From the NCBI GenBank assembly GCA_003447595.1, contig DLYT01000004.1, positions 3,463-17,308 on the forward strand: DNA of 13,846 nt. Reading direction: 5' to 3'. Origin of the DNA: Porphyromonadaceae bacterium (lineage in GTDB: Bacteria; Bacteroidota; Bacteroidia; Bacteroidales; CAMTPD01). Position numbers and translations under genes: made by a program. This document shows, piece after piece, positions 1-6,458 of the stretch (position 1 is the stretch's first letter; the number at the start of each line of letters is the position of its first letter). The notes below the pieces were generated by a model. That model was given only the letters and a program-made list of their open reading frames with translations. It did no database searches and was not told the DNA's origin.

Positions 1-168
1 ACTGTAATCCGTCTCGCGAATCAGGGCTACTCTCTTCAAGAAATAGCTCAGCGCATGAATAAAGCAGTAGACACTGTAAAAGGCTATCGCAAAATGTTGT
101 TTCAGAAATTAAACGTCGGAAATATCTCTGAAGCCATAGCCTATGTCACACTGCATAAATTAATCTGA
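1..168 (+). CDS. LuxR/NarL-type DNA-binding regulator, C-terminal fragment
   Basis: The window opens inside this gene. Frame 1 reads 55 residues to a TGA at 166-168. The fragment is the C-terminal helix-turn-helix of the LuxR/NarL (GerE) family: a GYSLQEIAQRMN segment (scaffold and first helix), then KAVDTVKGYRKMLFQKLNV (recognition helix) and a final ISEAIAYVTLHKLI helix. Such domains bind DNA as the output end of two-component response regulators or PAS-type regulators. The receiver or sensor part lies outside the window, so the signal and targets cannot be given. The next gene is on the opposite strand, so this is the last gene of its transcript. The domain call is firm; the full architecture is unknown. 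Confidence 0.85.
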   Translation, partial: TVIRLANQGYSLQEIAQRMNKAVDTVKGYRKMLFQKLNVGNISEAIAYVTLHKLI

Positions 169-238
169 ACCCTTAACTGTTTCATTGTAATAAGAATGAC
201 AACGAGTGCAAAGATCTAAGAAAGAAGAATTGAAAACA

Positions 239-258
239 ACACACTAAAGTGTGTATTT
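239..258 (+). terminator. possible weak terminator hairpin after the LuxR-type gene
   Basis: A perfect short inverted repeat (ACACAC-TAAA-GTGTGT, 239-254) lies 70 bp after the stop of the regulator and is followed by ATTTGTTG, a poor U-tract. It may end the + strand transcript, but the stem is short and A/T-rich. This is inference from structure only. Confidence 0.3.
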
Positions 259-268
259 GTTGCATAAC

Positions 269-303
269 AAAAAAACGGTGCTCAGAATGTCTGAACACCG
301 TTT
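269..303 (-). terminator. Rho-independent terminator of the ferredoxin gene
   Basis: A 14-bp stem (273-286 with 290-303) surrounds a 3-base ATG/CAT loop. On the - strand the hairpin is followed by a T-run, seen as A269-A275 on the + strand. The single non-Watson-Crick position is a G-U pair in - strand RNA but a C-A mismatch in + strand RNA, which also favours the - direction. It starts 22 bp after the ferredoxin stop. Confidence 0.85.
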
Positions 304-325
304 CTATCTTACTCTTATAATTCTT

Positions 326-511
326 TTATTCGTAACGAATTACATCAACAGGACAGCTTTCTGCTGCTTCCTTGATTTGATCTTCGTATGCATTGAAGTC
401 TACATCTTGTACTTCCGATACATCATTTACTTGAAATACTTCCGGACAAATTGCTTCACAGTTACCACAGCTGATGCATCCTTCTTCGATCCAAACTTTA
501 TTTATTGCCAT
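326..511 (-). CDS. Single-cluster 4Fe-4S ferredoxin
   Basis: A small soluble electron carrier of 61 residues. The N-terminal half has C12-x2-C15-x2-C18-x3-C22-P, and the C-terminal half has C53-P-V-D. This is the layout of one-cluster bacterial ferredoxins such as Desulfovibrio ferredoxin I, in which the first three cysteines and the distant C-P cysteine hold one [4Fe-4S] cluster. C22 would be the extra cysteine that forms a disulfide in some relatives, but no partner cysteine is present here. The many Asp/Glu residues are typical of ferredoxins. The gene stands alone, with its own promoter (595-625) and terminator (269-303), so neighbours give no hint of its redox partner. In anaerobic Bacteroidetes a likely role is low-potential electron transfer with 2-oxoacid oxidoreductases, but that is inference. 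Confidence 0.93.
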   Translation of the reverse strand: MAINKVWIEEGCISCGNCEAICPEVFQVNDVSEVQDVDFNAYEDQIKEAAESCPVDVIRYE

Positions 512-594
512 AATCGTAGTATATTATTAGTTAATTCTTAATTGACTTATCGTGTAATTTTCTTTTAGAAAACAGATAAACTAAAACAGTTGTT

Positions 595-625
595 CAAAGA
601 TAAGCAGCTAAGACAACAAAACAAA
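595..625 (-). promoter_or_regulatory. Bacteroidetes-type promoter for the ferredoxin gene
   Basis: On the - strand a perfect -7 element TATCTTTG (602 to 595, consensus TAnnTTTG) is preceded, after 19 bp, by a -33 TTTG (625 to 622). Both the motifs and the spacing match the Bacteroides primary-sigma consensus. Transcription would start near 590, leaving an untranslated leader of roughly 75-80 bases. Confidence 0.6.
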
Positions 626-683
626 CTTCATATTTATAATAAATACAAATTGAATCGAAAACATATAAATCAGACTACTTAAC

Positions 684-734
684 AAAAAAAAGTCCTTTCG
701 GAAAGCAACCACGCTTCATTACCGAAAGGACTTT
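684..734 (-). terminator. Rho-independent terminator of the sigma-factor operon
   Basis: A 13-bp perfect stem (689-701 with 722-734) has a 20-base loop that can form a small AGC/GCT sub-stem. On the - strand it is followed directly by a T-run (A684-A691 on the + strand). It lies about 70 bp after the stop of the lipoprotein gene at 805-1602 and closes that transcript. Confidence 0.85.
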
Positions 735-738
735 AAGC

Positions 739-783
739 AAACTTCTTACTCCGAAAAATCTTTCGTCATATCAATAGAAGTTT
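739..783 (-). other. Inverted repeat in the 3' untranslated region
   Basis: AAACTTCT (739-746) pairs with AGAAGTTT (776-783), enclosing a second small stem CGAAA/TTTCG (752-756 with 761-765). It lies between the lipoprotein stop and the terminator at 684-734. It could be a structured RNA tail; no known RNA family was recognised and chance is possible in A/T-rich DNA. Confidence 0.3.
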
Positions 784-804
784 TATTATCAGAAAAGTAA
801 ATTC

Positions 805-1602
805 TTATTTATCTTCTTTTTTAGGAAGTGGAATGTAAGCAGGATTTACATTTGCAGGAGTAATAAACTTGTAGTTTAGTGTTCCGTTTTCCAATGTATC
901 AACCTTGTTCATATATAGCAAACGTACTCCGATAAGATCATATCCCTCAGCTTGAAGAGCTTCTCCTTTTGTTCGCATAAACGATGAGATATTAAATGCC
1001 GCAGGTGTACCTTTTTCTACTAAAATATCATTCGCATCTCCCGGAGTTTTAACGCGAGAACGCAAGTACATAGTAAATACTTTACGACCTCCAACTTCTT
1101 CTCCTTCTGAGTTCTGATCAAAGATTAGCTCATACTCATTCACTTGTTTTTGAGCCTCTTTGCTACGCGCTACAACGAAAAGCATATCGCCTTTATTTTC
1201 TGTCTTGATATATTGATAAGCTGCAGCTTCTGAGATTATTTGATTATAACCACCTGTACCTGTGCTATCGCCAGTAGTCATTTGCTTGTCTTCTACGCGA
1301 ATCCAGTTTGTCATAATAGCAGTCAAAGCTTTTGCACCTTGCGGCTGATCATCAAAGTTTACAGTAATATCAGACAACCAACAAGTACCTTCTGCAATAC
1401 CTGGCTGACCATCTAGAGTAGTAGATGTAAGAAGTGTTCCTCCTTGAATCTGAGCAACTTTTTGGTAAGTTGTAGGATCATTTACAATCACACATGCCTG
1501 CTGTGGCATAGAAATTTCATTTTTTCCGTTTCCAAGACAAGAGGTCAATGAAAGGGATAGTGTTGCCATAGCAACAGACAAATAAGCATTAATCGTTTTC
1601 AT
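805..1602 (-). CDS. Exported lipoprotein of unknown function, last gene of the sigma operon
   Basis: A 265-residue protein with a lipoprotein signal: a hydrophobic stretch from about 5 to 20, then lipobox L-T-S-C with the modified cysteine at residue 22. C22 would anchor it in the inner or outer membrane. The mature part has beta-rich, polar segments and no membrane helix; W75 in a GTCWLSD segment and two YxL/YxF-type strands near the C-terminus stand out, and the tail is charged (KKEDK). I do not recognise a family with confidence. The architecture recalls the NigD-like lipoproteins common in Bacteroides, but the diagnostic pattern is not clear. It sits 38 bp after the anti-sigma/beta-barrel gene and before a terminator, so it is very likely co-transcribed with the ECF sigma factor and may act in the same envelope response. 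Confidence 0.8.
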   Translation of the reverse strand: MKTINAYLSVAMATLSLSLTSCLGNGKNEISMPQQACVIVNDPTTYQKVAQIQGGTLLTSTTLDGQPGIAEGTCWLSDITVNFDDQPQGAKALTAIMTNWIRVEDKQMTTGDSTGTGGYNQIISEAAAYQYIKTENKGDMLFVVARSKEAQKQVNEYELIFDQNSEGEEVGGRKVFTMYLRSRVKTPGDANDILVEKGTPAAFNISSFMRTKGEALQAEGYDLIGVRLLYMNKVDTLENGTLNYKFITPANVNPAYIPLPKKEDK

Positions 1603-1640
1603 CTTTCTAGTTATTAATTATTAGTTCTTATGGTATTAAA

Positions 1641-2924
1641 TTACAAACCAAAACGCAATCCGAATTGAAAATCAAAATTGGCTGGCTTTTCTGTTCTAAT
1701 CGTTTCAATGTCGCTATTATTCTTAAAGTAATAGTCAGCTCCGGCTTCTACATATAAGCTTGCAAACTTTACCAAAGGATAGCTAATGCCGGCTTTAGCA
1801 TTCACAGACCAATATGGTTCTGTCATTCGAATGCCTTCATTCGTTTCCGAGAGCAACTCTTCACTATTGTAATATTTGTAGCGTAAGTTTCCTTTTACGT
1901 TCAGCTCACACATACCTCCGGCCGATGCATAAAGAAGGAACTTGTTCCATTCAGCAATTTTATAAACAACAGAAATAGGCACTCCGATAAAATGCAAACT
2001 TTGTTTGGTCTTTGTATGGTGCACTCCATTGGTTTTCCAATCAGAGGCTAAATATGAATAAACCAATCCACTTTGCAAAGCAAAACGATCATTTAATCGC
2101 CTACTAACTGATAATCCTACCGATAATGGCGTATGATGATCAATCTCGCTACGAGGTATCTGATTAGAAAAAGATGCTGCATTCATCAACATCAGATTCT
2201 TATCTGCGTGTCTACTATTCTTAAAAGTATACATGCCCAAACTACTTCCCGATTGACTGGCAAAAGCACCTGCTCCACATCCAAAGCCCCACTTTTTATC
2301 CTCTCCTTTGTGATTCGAAGTATGATAAGACAGTGTGCTTGACTCGTCTGTAGAACGTAAAGACTTTGTGTAAGCAGATCGATTAGACGTGCTTTTAGGC
2401 TTTTTCGAAACCTGATCGTTTACCGCATCTGTCGCTTCAGATAAAGTTTCTTGTATCTGCATAGTCTCACCTTGTGCAATCTGGATGTTTCTTTCAGCTT
2501 GCTTTTCCTCTATAACTGCCAACATTGCGTTCGATTTCGTTGCCGGCTGATACATTTGATCCACTTTAGCAACAATGGCTTTAACCGAGGCACTTGATGG
2601 AACTTGATTTTGAGCATCTGTAGGAATAGACGCTTCTGATAAAGTTTCTTCAGTATCTGCAAAAGCATCACTATCTGCTGCTGCAACGAGCAAAGTTGAA
2701 CTTGTCGTTGGCTGTGTTGTATTGTGTAGATAAAAGACTGAAGCTGTAACTAAAACTCCAATAAGCAGAGCTGCAGCAATACGCATGGGAGTAAACCAAA
2801 CAAAACGGGTGTTACCTTTAGGCAACTTCGTTTCTATTTGTTCCCATCCGTCAATTGGAAAATCATCCATTTTGAAGTTCTCCAATTTAGTTTTAAATAT
2901 ATCATTAAACTGATCGTCCTTCAT
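1641..2924 (-). CDS. Anti-sigma-like / single TM / outer-membrane beta-barrel hybrid protein
   Basis: A 427-residue protein with three visible parts. Residues 1-45 form a charged segment (MKDDQFNDIFKTKLENF, then an ...GWEQIETKLP motif) of the type found at the N-terminus of Bacteroidetes proteins encoded beside ECF sigma factors. One membrane helix follows at about 47-66. A long Ser/Thr/Glu-rich linker (about 70-205) holds two TLSEA-type repeats. From about 210 the chain alternates short strands (KWGFGCGAGAF, LNDRFALQSGLVYSY, FLLYASAGG, LYVEAGADYYF) and ends in NFDFQFGLRFGL, as in PorT/OmpA-like eight-strand barrels. The sigma-factor gene ends 41 bp upstream. The likely role is to hold or regulate that sigma factor through the N-terminal segment. 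How a helix-anchored protein could also place a barrel in the outer membrane is unclear. The domain split is my reading; the function is inference. Confidence 0.8.
   Translation of the reverse strand: MKDDQFNDIFKTKLENFKMDDFPIDGWEQIETKLPKGNTRFVWFTPMRIAAALLIGVLVTASVFYLHNTTQPTTSSTLLVAAADSDAFADTEETLSEASIPTDAQNQVPSSASVKAIVAKVDQMYQPATKSNAMLAVIEEKQAERNIQIAQGETMQIQETLSEATDAVNDQVSKKPKSTSNRSAYTKSLRSTDESSTLSYHTSNHKGEDKKWGFGCGAGAFASQSGSSLGMYTFKNSRHADKNLMLMNAASFSNQIPRSEIDHHTPLSVGLSVSRRLNDRFALQSGLVYSYLASDWKTNGVHHTKTKQSLHFIGVPISVVYKIAEWNKFLLYASAGGMCELNVKGNLRYKYYNSEELLSETNEGIRMTEPYWSVNAKAGISYPLVKFASLYVEAGADYYFKNNSDIETIRTEKPANFDFQFGLRFGL
2433..2650. repeat. Pair of 20-bp imperfect direct repeats inside the anti-sigma/barrel gene
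   Basis: CGCTTC(A/T)GATAAAGTTTCTT occurs at 2433-2452 and 2631-2650 with one difference. On the coding strand both copies encode E/Q-E-T-L-S-E-A in the linker between the membrane helix and the barrel. The shared DNA suggests a short duplication in the low-complexity linker. Confidence 0.6.
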
Positions 2925-2965
2925 CTTTTATAAATAATTCAATATCGTAAAGTTCTGATGTTAAG

Positions 2966-3508
2966 TTAAGCTTCTGTGCTTTGGTAAAGCTCGGCAACTC
3001 GTTTTTGCAAGACTTGCTTTGCTCTTGAATACTGAGAACGAGACGTACTTTCTGTAATCTCTAGCATTTCTCCAATCTCTTTGTGAGAATACCCTTCTAT
3101 TGCGAATAAATTAAAAACTGTGCGAAAACCCGAAGGCAACTCACTAACCAAACCTAGAATTTCTTTAGCAGAAATCTCCTCTAGTACCGAAGCTCGAACA
3201 TCATACAAATGATATGTTGTTTCCAAATCTTCAGACTCTCTTAATGGGTCGTTCTTTCTTAAGACCTCCAAACAGCAATTAATAAAAACGCGTCTCATCC
3301 ACCCTTCGAATGAACCACTGCCTGCATAAGATTCAAGATTCGTAAAAACCTTTATAAAACCATCTTGCAGCATATCTCGAGCTGCTTCTTTATCGCCAGT
3401 ATAGCGAAAACAAACAGCCATCATTTTAGCGGCATAGGTATCATAAAGCTTTTTTTGGGACTTACGGTCCCCTTTCTTGCAACCCTCTATCAGTTGTGCT
3501 TCAGTCAT
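2966..3508 (-). CDS. RNA polymerase ECF-type sigma-70 factor
   Basis: A 180-residue two-domain sigma factor, the usual length for the group. Region 2 spans about residues 20-85: LYDTYAAKMMAVCFRYTGD, then the DMLQDGFIKVFTNL core-binding helix and W70-M-R-R-V-F-INCCLEVLRK for promoter melting. Region 4 spans about 122-172 (LPSGFRTVFNLFAIEGYSHKE, then EIGEMLEITESTSRSQYSRAKQ), the helix-turn-helix that reads the -35-like element. No sigma-1.1 or region 3 is present. It heads a three-gene unit with an anti-sigma-like/barrel protein and a lipoprotein, fitting an envelope-signal system. It is not of FecI/FecR type: no FecR gene is present, and the TonB receptor upstream lies beyond a terminator. No clear housekeeping promoter was found upstream, so it may drive its own transcription, perhaps through the palindrome at 3563-3583. 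Confidence 0.95.
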   Translation of the reverse strand: MTEAQLIEGCKKGDRKSQKKLYDTYAAKMMAVCFRYTGDKEAARDMLQDGFIKVFTNLESYAGSGSFEGWMRRVFINCCLEVLRKNDPLRESEDLETTYHLYDVRASVLEEISAKEILGLVSELPSGFRTVFNLFAIEGYSHKEIGEMLEITESTSRSQYSRAKQVLQKRVAELYQSTEA

Positions 3509-3562
3509 TCAGTTAAATTAGGTACCTAAAGTAAAGGTTATAGATTATAGATGAATTCACGA

Positions 3563-3583
3563 AACAATATGCTGCATATTGTT
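3563..3583. promoter_or_regulatory. 21-bp perfect palindrome upstream of the sigma gene, candidate operator
   Basis: AACAATATGC-T-GCATATTGTT is a perfect 10-bp inverted repeat about a single central base, 55 bp upstream of the sigma start. It has no T-run on either side, so it is not a terminator. Its size and symmetry fit a dimer-binding site in the promoter region of the sigma operon. No binding protein can be named. Confidence 0.5.
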
Positions 3584-3602
3584 CTAACTTTTTTCATAAA
3601 CG

Positions 3603-3638
3603 AAAAAAATCCCCGATATGCTGGTGCATATCGGGGAT
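3603..3638 (-). terminator. Rho-independent terminator of the metal-handling operon
   Basis: A 13-bp perfect stem (3609-3621 with 3626-3638), G/C-rich at its base, carries a 4-base loop. On the - strand it is followed by a T-run (A3603-A3609 on +). It lies about 100 bp after the stop of the HMA protein gene and separates that operon from the sigma operon. Confidence 0.9.
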
Positions 3639-3648
3639 AGCAAATATA

Positions 3649-3678
3649 CAATGTTGTTTTTAAAATGCACAATATTGT
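3649..3678. repeat. Two ACAAnnTTGT motifs spaced 20 bp apart
   Basis: ACAATGTTGT (3649-3658) and ACAATATTGT (3669-3678) start exactly 20 bp apart, about two helical turns, and share their outer bases with the palindrome at 3563-3583 (ACAATATG...CATATTGT). They lie between the HMA gene stop and its terminator. They could be extra operator half-sites, but such A/T-rich motifs also arise by chance. Confidence 0.3.
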
Positions 3679-3735
3679 TCATCAGAATCCTACATCTTAA
3701 CATTTACGACTCTGAAAGAATGAAATCATAAGAGA

Positions 3736-4134
3736 TCAGTGCTTGTGCTCTTTCTTTGTTTTAGATGTATCTTCTTTATGATCATGACCCGGACAGCAGG
3801 TTGCTTTTTCTGCCGGACGAGTGCATGTAGCATCTTTATCAACTTCTACAGCAGGCAATTCAAGCTTTTTGAAAGCCGAAATCAATTTTGCCTTGCTTGT
3901 TTTGTCGGTTTTAAAGGTTACATCAACTGTGCGCTCTTTCAAGTCACACTTGATATCCGTTACTCCCTTTTCGAATGCAATATTCTTCTCAATCTTCTTT
4001 ACACAAGACGGACAATCAAGCTCTTCAATAAAAAACTTAACCGTCTCTTTTCCTTTTTTCTTTTCTGCGAAAGCAGATACAGATACCGCCAACATCATAA
4101 GGCAGCTCATCAACATTACTAAATGTTTCTTCAT
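3736..4134 (-). CDS. Secreted heavy-metal-associated (HMA) domain protein with Cys/His-rich tail
   Basis: A 132-residue exported protein. A signal peptide covers about residues 1-23 (hydrophobic stretch, then AFA before EKKK). Residues 31-98 form an HMA fold (beta-alpha-beta-beta-alpha-beta) whose metal loop is L39-D40-C41-P42-S43-C44. The usual methionine two places before the first cysteine is replaced by leucine, while the CxxC pair is kept. C63 is an additional cysteine in the domain. The C-terminal tail adds C104, C113, C114, H117, H119, H130 and H132. Family members bind soft metals such as Cu(I), Zn(II) or Hg(II) and usually work in the cytoplasm; this one should act in the periplasm. 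It starts 30 bp after the TonB receptor and is the last gene before the terminator at 3603-3638. A periplasmic metal acceptor for the receptor is the simplest reading, but the metal is unknown. Confidence 0.9.
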   Translation of the reverse strand: MKKHLVMLMSCLMMLAVSVSAFAEKKKGKETVKFFIEELDCPSCVKKIEKNIAFEKGVTDIKCDLKERTVDVTFKTDKTSKAKLISAFKKLELPAVEVDKDATCTRPAEKATCCPGHDHKEDTSKTKKEHKH

Positions 4135-4164
4135 AACTTATTTATTATTTATAGTGTGAGTAAA

Positions 4165-6354
4165 TTAATCCCTGCTGATATTAAATCGAACACCGATATA
4201 AAACTTACGTCCGTGTACGGGTCCCCAAATCATAGAGCTGTCAAAGTTATCGCCAAAAGGATCGTTCGCTGCAATGATAGGATTTTTTTGCGTAAAATTC
4301 AAGAGGTTCTCTCCCCCCGCATATACCGACCATGTTCTGAAATACTTTGTAACCTGGGCACTTAGCATTGTGTATGGCTTAAACGTTGTATCCCACAAAG
4401 GGCTCACAGCGTCGGGCTCCGGCATACGTCCTCCTCCGTTAAACTGAGCAGTCGCATCAAATTGCCATTTCTTTAAAGGAGTCTGATATGATGCTGTTAT
4501 CAAACCTTTGTAGTCACTCACCAAAGGTCTTTTTCTCAATACGCCTTTATAGTTTGTTTTAGCATCAGTATAGCGATAAGCCGCTGTAAGCGTAAAGCCT
4601 CTAAAAAATGGATAAGTAGCCTCTACTTGCATGTTGTGCGAATAAGACTTTCCTTTCAGATTATAGAAACTCACTTCGTGAGGATTAGAGTCCATATCGA
4701 CCACCACCTGATTCTTGAATTCTGTATAGTACCATTCAGCATTCAGTGTTAGGTCTTTCCCTGCAATTGGGATATAGAATGACAGATTAATACCTGTATT
4801 CCATGCTTTCTCCTGATCAAGATTGTCCGCAATAATGATCTTACGACTGCTTGCTAGCAAAAAGTTATTTTCGGCCAACACATGAGGTGTGCGATATCCC
4901 ATCCCTATTGATCCGCGAATATTAAACCAAGACGTCGGATTGTACTTCAAGTGCATACGTGGTGTTACGAAGAAATTATACACCGAACTATAATCGCCTC
5001 GCAATCCGGCCAAGAGAATCACTTTATCATTCCAATTGAATGTATATTCACCGTATGCTCCCGTTACAACTTCTGATTGCTTGAAAGGATTATGTAATAA
5101 ATTCTCATTGAAGTCGTCGTAGTTCATACTCAATCCTGCGCTTAATTTGTGCATTGTTGAGTATTCTTTTTCATACATCAAACTCGCATATAGGTTGTTT
5201 TGATATACATTGTACGGTGTAAGCGCATACTTCGACTTTTGCTCATGATAAGCACCTGTGAAGATTAGCGCGAGACTCTCATTTGTTGCTTTATCAAATA
5301 TATAGCCGTTTTTAGTAAAGAATTCGGCACGATTCGACTCCAAATGGATTCGATAAGGATCTCGATCTAATTGATGATGTGAAATATCTTCTCCCGAAGT
5401 TCGGGTTTCATGCAAATACTTTAAACCAAACTGAGACATGAATTTTCCATTCGTATAGTACCAACGATTCATGATATTATACTGCTCTTTCATTGGTGTA
5501 TCGAGAAAGCCATCTTCATTATCATCGTGAGGCTTGGTTTCATTCGAGTAATGAATCATTAAACCACTCGATAATTTATCGGAAAAGTGAGCTGCGGCAT
5601 CCGCATTCACTTCAACACGTCCATTATCTGCCAAGAATAAATTTCCTGAAAAGATATCTGCCGTAGGTGGCTTCTTATACTCCACATTGATTTGTCCGGC
5701 CAAAGCTTCATAGCCATTCTTTACAGAAGAAGTACCTTTTGACACCTGAATACTTTCCATCCAAGGTCCCGGCACATAATCAAGACCATACAAGGCTGCA
5801 GCTCCACGAAAGTTTGGATAGTTTTCCGTCAACATCTGTACATAGGTACCGGAAAGACCCAACAATTTAATTTGACGAGCACCGGTTGCTGCATCGCTAT
5901 ATGAAACATCGACAGATGGGTTTGTCACAAAACTCTCGGCCAGATTACAACAGGCTGCACGACAAAGCTCGTCATAGGTAATCTTCTGCGTTTGCAACAC
6001 ACTGGTTCGTGAGCTGATTGTCCCGATAGCTCGTTGTGTAACCACAACTTCATCTAGTTCTATTTCATCATTCATGATTACTTTTACACTAGATTCATTC
6101 GCTTTCGTTACTTCAATTGTTACCGGTGAATATCCAATATATGAAATTGTTAGCTTATTGGTCTTCTTTGTCTTTTCTATTTCGAATTGACCTTCAACGT
6201 TTGTTGTGACACCTTTCGTAGTCCCTTCCCATACTACATTTGCACCCACCAATGGCTCATTGGCAGTATCTAAGACAACACCTTTTACAAGGTCTTTGGC
6301 AGATAAAGTTATACTTATAATGAATAGATTAATGATAAGAAATAGCGTTCTCAT
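4165..6354 (-). CDS. TonB-dependent outer-membrane receptor, putative metal transporter
   Basis: A 729-residue receptor with a signal peptide (about 1-19) and a carboxypeptidase-regulatory-like domain (about 22-95: VKGVVLDTANEPLVGANV). A TonB box lies near 101-108 (DEVVVTQR), a plug from about 112 to 228, and a 22-strand-type barrel to the C-terminus. It lacks an STN signalling domain, so it probably does not signal to a sigma factor. The plug has C131-x3-C135-C136 in an ELCRAACCNLAESF segment followed by NPSVDVSYSDAATGARQI. These are the only cysteines in the protein. The same kind of motif occurs in other Bacteroidetes receptors, as I recall. The receptor is flanked by two exported Cys/His-rich proteins, which points to a metal or metal complex as substrate. 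No SusD partner is present, arguing against glycan uptake. Substrate assignment is inference. Confidence 0.93.
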   Translation of the reverse strand: MRTLFLIINLFIISITLSAKDLVKGVVLDTANEPLVGANVVWEGTTKGVTTNVEGQFEIEKTKKTNKLTISYIGYSPVTIEVTKANESSVKVIMNDEIELDEVVVTQRAIGTISSRTSVLQTQKITYDELCRAACCNLAESFVTNPSVDVSYSDAATGARQIKLLGLSGTYVQMLTENYPNFRGAAALYGLDYVPGPWMESIQVSKGTSSVKNGYEALAGQINVEYKKPPTADIFSGNLFLADNGRVEVNADAAAHFSDKLSSGLMIHYSNETKPHDDNEDGFLDTPMKEQYNIMNRWYYTNGKFMSQFGLKYLHETRTSGEDISHHQLDRDPYRIHLESNRAEFFTKNGYIFDKATNESLALIFTGAYHEQKSKYALTPYNVYQNNLYASLMYEKEYSTMHKLSAGLSMNYDDFNENLLHNPFKQSEVVTGAYGEYTFNWNDKVILLAGLRGDYSSVYNFFVTPRMHLKYNPTSWFNIRGSIGMGYRTPHVLAENNFLLASSRKIIIADNLDQEKAWNTGINLSFYIPIAGKDLTLNAEWYYTEFKNQVVVDMDSNPHEVSFYNLKGKSYSHNMQVEATYPFFRGFTLTAAYRYTDAKTNYKGVLRKRPLVSDYKGLITASYQTPLKKWQFDATAQFNGGGRMPEPDAVSPLWDTTFKPYTMLSAQVTKYFRTWSVYAGGENLLNFTQKNPIIAANDPFGDNFDSSMIWGPVHGRKFYIGVRFNISRD

Positions 6355-6458
6355 TGATTATATCTTTGATTATTGATTTAATTAAACACACATAACGAGT
6401 CGAAGCTATATCACACAATGATACACCTCGAATCTTGAATTCAAGTAAAATCGATAAA

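Noticed and set aside
4123..4365. 80-residue + strand reading frame over the 3' end of the receptor and the 30-bp gap
   Set aside because: It is antisense to strong coding sequence, has no recognisable domain, and no promoter or start context supports it.
2966..6354. FecI/FecR/TonB-receptor signalling set
   Set aside because: The receptor has a carboxypeptidase-regulatory-like domain and no STN domain, no FecR gene is present, and a strong terminator (3603-3638) separates receptor and sigma genes.
6434..6445. 12-bp palindrome CTTGAATTCAAG in the gap between the HYC_CC_PP-like and receptor genes
   Set aside because: It is short, without T-run or a second copy, and such A/T-rich palindromes are common; no function can be supported.
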